DNA from: an uncultured Bacteroidales bacterium
GTDB lineage: Bacteria > Bacteroidota > Bacteroidia > Bacteroidales > FEN-979
Assembly: GCA_903928285.1 (NCBI GenBank)
Contig: CAIYQH010000454.1
Span: 1 to 28,938 of the forward strand
Length of the DNA stretch: 28,938 nucleotides
Reading direction: 5' to 3'
Part shown: positions 1 through 7,586 of the stretch, piece by piece
Layout: each line of letters opens with the position of its first letter
How positions within the stretch are numbered: position 1 is the first letter of the stretch
Notes under the pieces: generated by a model
Databases searched by the model: none
Seen by the model: the letters and a program-made list of their open reading frames with translations, nothing else
Told to the model about the DNA's origin: nothing
Translations under genes and position numbers: made by a program

Positions 1-500
1 TGAATGCCGTGATCATCAACCCATCGGTAATCCTGGGGCCCGGCTTCTGGCAGGACAATTCAGGACTGTTCAGGCTTGTCTATGAGGGGTTGAGATACTA
101 TACCCGCGGCGTAAACGGCTATGTCGATGCACGGGATATCAGCAAAGCCATGATGGCCCTGATGGATCAGAACAAGTTCGGAGAGCGGTATATCTGTTCG
201 GCGGCAAACCTGTCGTACCAGGATTTCTTCACCCTTATCGCGAAATATCTCAACAAACCTGCACCCACAGTGAATGTTCCGCCATCCATGACCTCCATTG
301 CCTGGCGCGTGGAGGCGGTCCGGGCTTTCCTTACCGGTTCAAAACCGGAAGTTACCCGTGAAATGGCTGTCACTACCTCGCAAATCTATACCTATTCCAG
401 CGAAAAACTCTGCAAAGCCATCGATTTTCACTTCCGCCCTGTCGGGGAATCGATCAGGGAGATCTGCGCTTTCTATTTGTCAGACAGCATGGGAAAATAA
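1..500 (+). CDS. NAD-dependent epimerase/dehydratase family protein, 3' part only
   Basis: This is the C-terminal part of an extended short-chain dehydrogenase/reductase. The reading frame is open to the left edge (first full codon at position 3), so the Rossmann NAD-binding N-terminus lies outside the window. The GTG at 9 is an internal valine, not a start. The visible start reads N-A-V-I-I-N-P-S-V-I-L-G-P-G, the NPS-hhhGPG segment after the catalytic YxxxK in this family. It is followed by a VDARDIS segment, where these enzymes usually have V-D-V-R-D-V, and by a substrate-binding C-terminal half. The family acts on nucleotide sugars, dihydroflavonols or sterol-like substrates; the substrate cannot be told from this fragment. 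It ends with TAA at 498-500, and the next gene is convergent. Confidence 0.85.
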   Translation, partial: NAVIINPSVILGPGFWQDNSGLFRLVYEGLRYYTRGVNGYVDARDISKAMMALMDQNKFGERYICSAANLSYQDFFTLIAKYLNKPAPTVNVPPSMTSIAWRVEAVRAFLTGSKPEVTREMAVTTSQIYTYSSEKLCKAIDFHFRPVGESIREICAFYLSDSMGK

Positions 501-544
501 TGCAGGAATGCAAGCAATGCAGGCAATGCAGGAATGCAGGCAAT
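499..544. repeat. Five short tandem units (8-9 bp) directly after a stop codon
   Basis: Five head-to-tail units follow the TAA at 498-500: GCAGGAAT (502-509), GCAAGCAAT (510-518), GCAGGCAAT (519-527), GCAGGAAT (528-535) and GCAGGCAAT (536-544). The 12-mer AATGCAGGAATG at 499-510 occurs again on the minus strand at 5026-5037, immediately after another stop codon. The array is too short and too simple for CRISPR. Confidence 0.75.
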
Positions 545-561
545 GTATATGATTTGTAGGG

Positions 562-578
562 TTCGTGATGATCACGAA
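562..578. repeat. Perfect 8-1-8 palindrome between convergent genes
   Basis: TTCGTGAT (562-569), a single G (570), then ATCACGAA (571-578) form a perfect inverted repeat. It lies 10 bases before the larger terminator-like hairpin. With a one-base spacer it is a poor RNA hairpin and looks more like a protein-binding palindrome, although it could be extruded or simply be part of the terminator region. No function is established. Confidence 0.6.
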
Positions 579-587
579 TGAAGAAAG

Positions 588-625
588 AAAAGCAACACAT
601 GCACCCGGGTACATGTGTTGCTTTT
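588..625. terminator. Probable bidirectional intrinsic terminator
   Basis: A perfect 14-bp stem pairs AAAAGCAACACATG (588-601) with CATGTGTTGCTTTT (612-625). The 10-base loop contains the palindrome ACCCGGGT (603-610). The stem ends in A's on the left and T's on the right, so it can give a hairpin plus U-tract in both directions. It sits between the convergent epimerase gene (ends 500) and the GH16-like gene (ends 697), where a shared terminator is expected. Confidence 0.8.
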
Positions 626-696
626 AATTACGAAATATCCTTAAATACTGTCTTACAGAATGGGATCATTTTATATGCCGGTTCCCGGTACAACCG

Positions 697-3456
697 CTAC
701 ATTTTTATCCATTTTTTAATCTCCTTTTTCCCGCCGGTTTCAATTTCAATAAAATACATGCCCCGGGGATATTTGGAAATGTCAATAGAAACGTTTTTCA
801 CGCTCAACAGTTCAGCAGCGACCTGGTCTCCCATGCTGTTTTTTATCAGCATACGGGCAACTCCTGAGAAATCATTGATCTCGACATACAATTTATCGGT
901 TGCAGGATTAGGATGAAAATCAAAGAGGCCTGATTTGACCAACTGTTCAGCATCTTTCATTTCACCTGAGCCTTTATTCGGATTGTCCTGGAGCGCCCCG
1001 TCACATGGGATGGTTACAGGCCATCCCGCTGGTTGGTAGACCCGGATATAATCAATCTTATATTGAGCTGTTTCAAAGTCAACCTCACACATTGTTTCAT
1101 TTTGTGAAATGGCAAGGTTATCAAAATATAGAGGATGTCTTTCATTGTGTGCCTGCAGGTATAGTGGTTCATTGGGGATCGTACTGTTCCGGTACCCCGG
1201 AGTTGGATTGGTTACGGAACCAAAACCGCCAACGAATACATTATTGAAATAATATTCGATTTTGTTGGAAGTCCAATTATAGGCATACGTGTACATGGCA
1301 TCATAAAATCTGAAGCCCATGGCAAGCACTGTATAAGCATCAGCTCCGGTTGCCGTTTCATTGCCTGAAGGACCTCTGAAATTATCAAAATACATACAAC
1401 GCCCGTTGCCATATGCTTCGAACATGTTTAAATTCCATTGCCAAAAAAAATCATCGACCGGAGCAGAACCATAACAAGGCCAAAGCCGCTGTCCTCTCGG
1501 AAGTTGACACCTGATCTCGTTGTAGCCATACAAATAGGAAAATTTCTTTGGATGCATGTCGCTAAAACATTCCGGATTTGAATTCATTCTGGTGCAATTG
1601 GGAGGATCCGCACAATTCAAAACGTCGGACTGAATGGAACCGGTATAGAAAGGATACGGCAGGTCACAGCTATACCAGGGGCAGACTGTTTTATCCCAAA
1701 ACCGGTAGGTTGTCGCACTACTCGGTGAATGTTTGATATTCAACGAAAGATAACCATTTCCCACATTCAGATAGTCGGTATTGCCGGATGGAAGGGGCTC
1801 TAAATATGTATCCCAGCTCCCACGCAGGGGGCAATCCGGCACTACGATGGCCCCGGGAGGGCCATCCTGTATCATGGTCGGAGACGCCGGAGGGATAATC
1901 CAATGCGGGAGCTGACCATTCCATTTTCTGACACATTCGTCGGAACTGAACACTGTGGAAGGATTATCAAACTCATCATTAAATGCCATTTGATACCCCG
2001 GTTTACTGATCGAATTGTTGACTTTCCGGTCGACATATGACAGATTGCAGGATGATTTGTTTGTTCCATCCCACCTTACGAAAAACACCTTATCTCCCCA
2101 CATTGAAATGATGGAGCCAGGCACAAGGCGATAACTACCCAGGTCCAATCTGGAATTTAACAGAGGGATCGGCTTCCAGGTTTTCTTCCATTTCCCGTTA
2201 TCCAAACATTGGTCACAGCCATTTTGGGTGCCAAAACATATCATTTGATCGAAAATGTTTACAATCAGGTTATTGTCCCAGTTCTGGTTCGGAATTGTTG
2301 AAGGTGTCCAGCATGAATCAGGAGTAATATTATACGAACCATAAAAACAGTGATAACTATGGAAAACATCCTGGTAGCTTCCTTCCTCAGGAATGCTGTT
2401 ATGCCAGATACAGGGCACCGATTTCTCCGCTACTGCAATTTTAGTGTAACCAGGGCACTCAGACCACTTGTCACCATTAACCATGGTGTCACAATTCCAG
2501 ATGGTACCGTTGCTGCCATTTTGCACGGGAGTGAGATTATTCAGGAAATTTTTTGTTGTAACATAAAAAATATGGTTGTCGTACCAGGTTAGTCCGTTGG
2601 ATCTAACGTAGATGGTATCAGGAGAAATGCGAGAAGTAGTCCAGACTGCAGTACCGCCATTTGAACCGGAAAACTGAACGGAATAGATGTTTCTGGAACC
2701 GGATTCAACATAATATACAGCGTAATTATCAGAAATTATATTGGTCCAAAGAGCCACTTTCAATCGGCTGTCGTTAATCGGCGAAGTTCCTCCTGACCAT
2801 TTGCCATCGCTATTCAACTTGAAATTGTAAACTAAATTATCTGAACCTATATAAAACAGATTCATTGTGGCTGTTAAAAGAAAATCTGATCGTTTCCTGA
2901 CCGGCTGAACTTCTGATCCTCCCACAATGCTCATTGTTGCCGAGGAAGTTCCAGCTCCTGTAATTTCGTAAAGATAACCGATGTCATTATCGAAAGAACC
3001 GACAAAAAATAATCTGTAGTTATAATAAACCAGACTTGAATAATCCCTGACCGGAACCTGAGCCGGATAAAGATAGGATCCATCCCAATTATCTGTTCCA
3101 GCTTGCCGGGTTAACCTGAAAATTTTCCTGGTATTATCAACATAAAATATTTCATTATTTCCCCTGATTAGCTGAGAATTCAGTGCCACATTATAAAACG
3201 AGCCGTCAGAAGCAACTATCGGAGCTGTTATCCACTGATTACCCTGTGCATATCCCTGGCATACCCGGTTCAGACCATCGATATAACAAAAATGAGTATC
3301 ATCAAAAAATAAAATCTGACAACTGTCCCTGATATTAAAATTTGATCTGATGACTGTCTTCAGCGAATATCCTGTTACCAATTTATTCGGTGCCTTCCCA
3401 TCGGATTTATAGGTAACGCAAAACTTGTTTGATGTTACTACTGGAAGGGTGAACAA
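697..3456 (-). CDS. T9SS-exported beta-propeller / GH16-like protein, main part of a frameshifted gene
   Basis: This frame encodes 919 residues. Residues about 45-480 hold roughly six repeats built around IFYV/LFFV/LFYI/VYYV strands, as in tectonin or fucolectin-type beta-propellers. Residues about 488-807 resemble a glycoside hydrolase 16 (laminarinase-like) fold: FNDEFD at 492-497, YGYNEIRCQLPRG at 643-655, LWP at 658-660 and a closing IDYIRVYQ at 801-808. At the catalytic ExDxxE position the sequence reads N675-L-N677-M-F-E680, so two of the three acidic residues are Asn and hydrolysis is doubtful. Residues about 845-919 are a type A T9SS sorting domain (HPNPATDKLYV, GMYFIEI, ending KKWIKM). 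The frame is open only from 3492; the first candidate start is TTG at 3456 and there is no signal peptide. A fitting signal peptide and N-terminus lie in the next frame at 3485-3832, so this is probably one gene broken by a frameshift (about 1044 residues if joined). Confidence 0.75.
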   Translation of the reverse strand: MFTLPVVTSNKFCVTYKSDGKAPNKLVTGYSLKTVIRSNFNIRDSCQILFFDDTHFCYIDGLNRVCQGYAQGNQWITAPIVASDGSFYNVALNSQLIRGNNEIFYVDNTRKIFRLTRQAGTDNWDGSYLYPAQVPVRDYSSLVYYNYRLFFVGSFDNDIGYLYEITGAGTSSATMSIVGGSEVQPVRKRSDFLLTATMNLFYIGSDNLVYNFKLNSDGKWSGGTSPINDSRLKVALWTNIISDNYAVYYVESGSRNIYSVQFSGSNGGTAVWTTSRISPDTIYVRSNGLTWYDNHIFYVTTKNFLNNLTPVQNGSNGTIWNCDTMVNGDKWSECPGYTKIAVAEKSVPCIWHNSIPEEGSYQDVFHSYHCFYGSYNITPDSCWTPSTIPNQNWDNNLIVNIFDQMICFGTQNGCDQCLDNGKWKKTWKPIPLLNSRLDLGSYRLVPGSIISMWGDKVFFVRWDGTNKSSCNLSYVDRKVNNSISKPGYQMAFNDEFDNPSTVFSSDECVRKWNGQLPHWIIPPASPTMIQDGPPGAIVVPDCPLRGSWDTYLEPLPSGNTDYLNVGNGYLSLNIKHSPSSATTYRFWDKTVCPWYSCDLPYPFYTGSIQSDVLNCADPPNCTRMNSNPECFSDMHPKKFSYLYGYNEIRCQLPRGQRLWPCYGSAPVDDFFWQWNLNMFEAYGNGRCMYFDNFRGPSGNETATGADAYTVLAMGFRFYDAMYTYAYNWTSNKIEYYFNNVFVGGFGSVTNPTPGYRNSTIPNEPLYLQAHNERHPLYFDNLAISQNETMCEVDFETAQYKIDYIRVYQPAGWPVTIPCDGALQDNPNKGSGEMKDAEQLVKSGLFDFHPNPATDKLYVEINDFSGVARMLIKNSMGDQVAAELLSVKNVSIDISKYPRGMYFIEIETGGKKEIKKWIKM

Positions 3457-3484
3457 ATGATTATTGACATCCTTGCAGGTAACT

Positions 3485-3832
3485 TTACATACTCAGGGTA
3501 TAGTATCCATACGGGCTGTTATTTGGCAAATGTAAAGTAGATTCGTAATGACCGTCGGAATTATTTACCCAAATATTAGCAGTTTCAATGTCAACAGTTT
3601 GGCCATCAATAGTTTTTGCTGTGAATTGTGCGGACACTACCATCAGTCTGGAAGGAAAAACCTGCCATTTAACTGTATTATATACTGGATTAGATAAACT
3701 ATAATCAGGAACTATCCAAGTATCTGTTAAAAAGTTTGGATAGCTGATTGAACTGGTTTGTGCGATTCCTGCATTGAACATTAACATGGTGAAAAGACAA
3801 ACCAGGTAAAATTTCGCAGTGGGCTTATTCAT
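3485..3832 (-). CDS. Signal-peptide-bearing N-terminal fragment of the GH16-like protein
   Basis: This is a 115-residue frame with a clear Sec signal peptide: MNKPTAK, a hydrophobic core at about residues 8-23, and a likely cleavage site after G-I-A. The rest looks like a small beta-domain (residues 26-113). The frame stops at TAA 3485-3487, but dropping one base just before (the A at 3493, after the CTG Leu113 codon) continues as V-C-K-V-T-C-K-D-V-N-N-H into the 919-residue downstream frame. On its own it would be a short secreted orphan while the large downstream protein would have a T9SS sorting domain but no signal peptide, which argues that the two are one gene. I cannot tell whether the shift is a real mutation, an assembly error or recoding. 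No exact TAnnTTTG box was found upstream. Confidence 0.65.
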   Translation of the reverse strand: MNKPTAKFYLVCLFTMLMFNAGIAQTSSISYPNFLTDTWIVPDYSLSNPVYNTVKWQVFPSRLMVVSAQFTAKTIDGQTVDIETANIWVNNSDGHYESTLHLPNNSPYGYYTLSM

Positions 3833-4215
3833 TTTTTTCTCTTTTTAAATTAGTAACGAATTCAAGGTTCTAATAATAAAATCTGTTAGAAGACATGAGT
3901 GTTGTCTCCTTCTCAAAAAAAGAGTTAATTTTTATATCATAGGCATGAAATTTAGATGTTAATAATCAGGGTTGTAAAAAGATTCTATTCAGTTAATTCA
4001 GAAAATAATTATAAATAAATTTAGAATATACAAAAAAATACATAACAACAGTCATGCCAAATATTAATTAATTAATCCTGAGACAATACGGAATAAAGCA
4101 ACGGAATAAACTGTAAATTATTTTTACGATATTGACAATATTTAAATGATCCGCTTTACATATTGGTAATATTTTACAACAAAAATGGTGGGCAGACCAG
4201 TGTCTGATGACTATG

Positions 4216-4380
4216 TCAGTTTGTTTTGAACATCCAATATCGAAAGCCTTCCAATCGGTATGGATTAAGGTTTATTCCAAGCATCTTCAAGGATGACCTG
4301 TTTGCGCGGTTGTAATACTTCTTTACTAAAACATTTTCGGTGAACAGCTGAATCGCACGTGGTATTTTAACCGATGACAT
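4216..4380 (-). CDS. Small orphan ORF (54 aa), possibly a gene remnant
   Basis: ATG at 4378-4380 opens 54 codons ending in TGA at 4216-4218; the frame stays open upstream to a TGA at 4420-4422, so it may be the tail of a once longer gene. The peptide is very basic and aromatic, with KKYYNRANRSS in the middle and NPYRLEGFRYWMFKTN at the end. Its composition looks protein-like rather than random, unlike the surrounding AT-rich DNA. I do not recognise the family. A C-terminal relic of a larger enzyme or of a mobile-element protein is as likely as a real small gene. Confidence 0.3.
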   Translation of the reverse strand: MSSVKIPRAIQLFTENVLVKKYYNRANRSSLKMLGINLNPYRLEGFRYWMFKTN

Positions 4381-4991
4381 CAATCTGGTTCCTTCCTTAA
4401 ATGCATCTCCTGAAAATCCTCAGGGCAAGCAATTCCTTTAATGATTCAGACATTTTTTATTGAACCGGATTCAACCTATATATTAGTTTCCCTGCGAACA
4501 ATGGGGCGTGCATGCAGCTGATGAATACTGATGATCAGGGATTCAACTTTTTGGCAGTCTTTTGATATCATTTTGAACTGCTGGTCGCAAAGGATGGAGA
4601 TCAAGAAAATAGATTTGTAATGCTTGACGGTCAGGGAGAGAATAGTTTTATTTAGCTCGAAGGAAAGCCAGTTGCTTCTTTATCACCTGGGGAATCTGTT
4701 TTTTGCTTTAAGTTTGAGTTGAGCCGACGCTTCGGTTTGCACATCACAGTTCATATTGTGATAATCCGGATAGGTGTTGCGCTCTTCTGGAAAACGGCGC
4801 AGTTATGAACTCTGCTCATGGATTGGTTTGATTCTCCAGCAGGGTCTCCCATCTTCGTTATTTTTCTACAAGTTGGTGATGTTAAACAAACGCAAACGGG
4901 AAAGCATCCATTTTCAATCTTCCAACATTCACCCAAACCTCTCTGTTAGGCGATGGCATTGAATCACGTTATTTGCACATTTGTCCATCAA

Positions 4992-5023
4992 AACATCATC
5001 ACATCATAACATCATCACATCAT
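4992..5023. repeat. Two perfect 16-bp tandem copies, ATC-rich
   Basis: AACATCATCACATCAT is present at 4992-5007 and again at 5008-5023, followed by a partial CACAT copy. The array is next to the 3' end of the mltF-like gene, separated from its stop codon only by the AATGCAGGAATG motif (minus strand, 5026-5037). Confidence 0.75.
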
Positions 5024-5036
5024 CACATTCCTGCAT

Positions 5037-6458
5037 TCACTTTATCAGGTTCCTGTAATGGAAGTACCGGGTAACGATATCATCTACAAATCCCTCTGTT
5101 TTATAATCAAGCGGGTAGGAATCAATTGAATCGTTTTTGACGACAGGCTCTTTTTTAGAGCGGCGCAACAGGTAGTAATCCACGTTGCCGTTCCAGCGGT
5201 TCTTGTCTTTTCTGTATTTTCCGGCTTTTTCGCGCGCGGCAAGCACGCGTCCGAGACCTACATTGTAACAGGCCAGCACGAAATAGATGCGCTCCACCGG
5301 ACTGCTGATTTCGGCCGGGAGCAGTTTGTCGAGGTATTGCAGGTATTTCACCCCGCCCGCAATTTGTTTTGCGGGAGTTGCATTCTCCCCGATGCCGAAT
5401 TTTGCAGCTGTCTCTGGCATGAGTTGCATCAGCCCGCTGGCGCTTTTTGAGGAGGTAAGCCCGGCGCGGAAATTGGATTCTTCGTAGATGAGCGATGCCA
5501 CCAGGCGCCAATCCCACCAGATTTGTTTACTCTGCTGCCTGATGACATCGTCGAAAGGGGATAATTTGTTGGATGAGACTGAAAAATAATCGCTTTTCAG
5601 AAAGTTCGCAATACGCTGGTTATCGAAATAATCGAGATAGGTTTGCTTCAGGCTCCCCGATTTTTTAAAATCGGCCAGCCATTCATTTACCTCGGTAAGC
5701 AATGAGTCGGACGACAGGTTTATCCCCCAGCCATAGGAAAACAGCGGGAAGGCGATTGTCGATAATTCAAGGTTGGTATAATACCGGTGATAGACCATGG
5801 CCACATTTTCCTGGCAGATGGCAAACCGGATCTCACCGGTTGAAACCCGCCGGATCAACTCCTCCTGGGTGATATCGGTAACCTCTTTCAGAATTGCCTT
5901 TTTATGAGTGTCCTTAAAAAAGGAATGGTAAAGGGAGTTGAGAAAGGGGCTGTTCCTGACATATACCGTATCTGCAGGAAATTCCTTCAGGTTCCTGATA
6001 ACCGGAGGGCGGCCGGGTTTGCCTTCGGTATTCTTTCGCTGAACCAGCACCAGGCGGGTTTCCAGAAACGGCGACGAGAACTGTACATATTTTTTCCCCT
6101 CCCCGGTGATCGGAAGATTTAACGCCATCAGGTCGGCAGCGCCGTTTTCAAGATAATAGCTGAGTTTGGCGATGTTGTTGCTGGCAATGATCCTGAGCGG
6201 AACACCCAGGTATCTCGCAAAGGAGTCGAGCAGGACGAGCTGGTATCCCATCGGCTCACCCTTGCAGATAAAGTAGTTCAGGGTGTTCTGGTCGGTCAGG
6301 GCAATAAGGTATCCGCGTTCACGGATACGGCGCAGGGAGTCCTTTTTTACCTCCTCCTTGTGATAAAGGTTCCGGGTGATAAAAAAAGCAATTGCCACCA
6401 CCGCCAAACCCAGGAGAATGGCCCTGAGAATGATATATTTCCTGGATGGTATATTCAA
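5037..6458 (-). CDS. mltF: MltF-like membrane-bound lytic murein transglycosylase
   Basis: The enzyme cleaves peptidoglycan glycan strands, leaving 1,6-anhydromuramic ends, and should be anchored in the inner membrane facing the periplasm. The 473 residues show an N-terminal membrane anchor (about 8-27), a family 3 solute-binding-like domain (about 45-280; starts with LRRIRERGYLIALT) and a C-terminal SLT lysozyme-like domain (about 312-430). Putative catalytic Glu is E327 in IYEESNF, followed by SGLMQLMPETA (341-351) and CYNVGLGRV (397-405). E. coli MltF has the same domain order and similar length (about 518). The start is TTG at 6456-6458: the frame is closed by a stop at 6468-6470 upstream and no ATG precedes the membrane anchor. 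Only 9 bases separate it from the permease gene, so it looks like the last gene of the efflux operon. Confidence 0.85.
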   Translation of the reverse strand: MNIPSRKYIILRAILLGLAVVAIAFFITRNLYHKEEVKKDSLRRIRERGYLIALTDQNTLNYFICKGEPMGYQLVLLDSFARYLGVPLRIIASNNIAKLSYYLENGAADLMALNLPITGEGKKYVQFSSPFLETRLVLVQRKNTEGKPGRPPVIRNLKEFPADTVYVRNSPFLNSLYHSFFKDTHKKAILKEVTDITQEELIRRVSTGEIRFAICQENVAMVYHRYYTNLELSTIAFPLFSYGWGINLSSDSLLTEVNEWLADFKKSGSLKQTYLDYFDNQRIANFLKSDYFSVSSNKLSPFDDVIRQQSKQIWWDWRLVASLIYEESNFRAGLTSSKSASGLMQLMPETAAKFGIGENATPAKQIAGGVKYLQYLDKLLPAEISSPVERIYFVLACYNVGLGRVLAAREKAGKYRKDKNRWNGNVDYYLLRRSKKEPVVKNDSIDSYPLDYKTEGFVDDIVTRYFHYRNLIK

Positions 6459-6467
6459 GTTGTTGAA

Positions 6468-7586
6468 TTAAGCGACTTTTCGGTATCTCCGGATGGCCAC
6501 GCTGATGATTATCGCGGCATAAATGACCAGGGACCAGAAATGGCTGCTGATATCTGCAAATGTAGAGCCCTTCAGTAATACCATCCGCATAATCCTGATG
6601 AAATACATCAGCGGATTCAGCCTGTCAAGATTTTGGGCCCATTGCGGCATGCTCTCGATCGAGGTGAACAAACCGCTCATAAGGATAAAAACCACCATGA
6701 AAAAGAACGAAACCAGCATTGCCTGCTGTTGCGTATTGGTGATGGTCGAAATTAGCAGGCCGAACGACAAAATTACAAAAAGATAGACAGATGCCGACAG
6801 GAAAATTAATCCAAGGCTTCCCTCCATGGGAATGTTGAACAGGAGCTTCCCGATGGAGAGGCCAAATGCGAGTTCAAAAAGACCGATGATCCAAAAGGGG
6901 ATGAGCTTCCCGGCAATGAACTGGATCTTCTTTATCGGGGTCACATTGATCTGTTCAATGGTACCGATCTCCTTTTCCCGTACGATATTCATCCCCGACA
7001 GCAGCAAGCCGATGATGGTAACCAGCAGGACCAGGATCCCGGGTACCATGTAGGTTTTGTAGTTAAGCTTCGGATTGTACCAGTAACTGTAGTCGGTCTG
7101 AATATTCCTTAAACCGGCCGTCATGGCAGGGGTTGTATTGTCCAATACCAGTTCCCTGTTAAAATCAAGCAGGATCATGGTGGAATAGGCATTGGTCAGA
7201 CCGGCCGTCTGCCCGTTGATCGCATTGATGACAAACTGAACCTTCGCGTGATTCTCACAGACCAGTTTTTTCTCAAATCCGGAAGGTACCTGCAGGATCA
7301 TATCCACCTTCCCCTTTTTCATATCATCTTCCGCATCCTTGTAAGAAAAGGAGGCGCTTTGCACCTGGTAAAAAGGCGATCCCCGGAATTTACTGATCAG
7401 CTTGCGCGATGTTCCAGAGAGGTCAAGGTCGACCACCGAAATCCGGATGTGCTTCATCTCAAAGGTTGCGGCATTTACCAGGATGATCAGCTGGACGAGC
7501 GGTACGACAAAGATGATAGGCAGCATCGACCTGTTGCGGAAGACCTGCAGAAATTCTTTCTGGATGATATATAGGATAGTTCTCAT
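6468..7586 (-). CDS. ABC-2 type efflux permease (YbhR-like)
   Basis: This is a membrane subunit of an ABC exporter. The 372 residues have the ABC2_membrane_3 layout: cytoplasmic start KEFLQVFRNRS (10-20), one membrane helix (about 21-40), a large periplasmic domain (about 41-175), then five helices at about 178-200, 226-247, 256-280, 287-310 and 348-365. The conserved REKEIGTIEQINVTP coupling segment is at 203-217. ATG at 7584-7586 overlaps the stop of the upstream permease as TGATG, indicating translational coupling. It probably pairs with the neighbouring permease as a heterodimer, as YbhS/YbhR do, moving drugs or other amphipathic substrates toward the HlyD/TolC pair of the same operon. 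Confidence 0.9.
   Translation of the reverse strand: MRTILYIIQKEFLQVFRNRSMLPIIFVVPLVQLIILVNAATFEMKHIRISVVDLDLSGTSRKLISKFRGSPFYQVQSASFSYKDAEDDMKKGKVDMILQVPSGFEKKLVCENHAKVQFVINAINGQTAGLTNAYSTMILLDFNRELVLDNTTPAMTAGLRNIQTDYSYWYNPKLNYKTYMVPGILVLLVTIIGLLLSGMNIVREKEIGTIEQINVTPIKKIQFIAGKLIPFWIIGLFELAFGLSIGKLLFNIPMEGSLGLIFLSASVYLFVILSFGLLISTITNTQQQAMLVSFFFMVVFILMSGLFTSIESMPQWAQNLDRLNPLMYFIRIMRMVLLKGSTFADISSHFWSLVIYAAIIISVAIRRYRKVA

Larger units (their letters stand above)
3833..5036. other. AT-rich gene-poor intergenic stretch with decayed coding traces
   Basis: About 1.2 kb lie between two minus-strand genes. The first part (about 3840-4200) is strikingly A+T-rich, unlike the genes around it. Between 4200 and 4960 the minus strand has short open stretches (4216-4419, 4476-4679, 4751-4936) in different frames, interrupted by stops, which looks like decayed coding DNA. 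I recognise no family in any of them and see no terminal inverted repeats that would define an insertion sequence. The last 50 bases are simple repeats. I see no tRNA or other structured RNA. Confidence 0.5.

Noticed and set aside
499..544. CRISPR-like short repeat array
   Set aside because: Units of 8-9 bases have no spacers and no cas genes are present.
3485..3495. Programmed ribosomal frameshift in the GH16-like gene
   Set aside because: There is no slippery heptamer or clear downstream structure, and a simple mutation or assembly error explains it equally well; kept as a frameshift without a mechanism.
4751..4962. Two overlapping small open frames in the relic stretch, one on each strand
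   Set aside because: Neither has a convincing composition, start context or family resemblance; the plus frame looks random.
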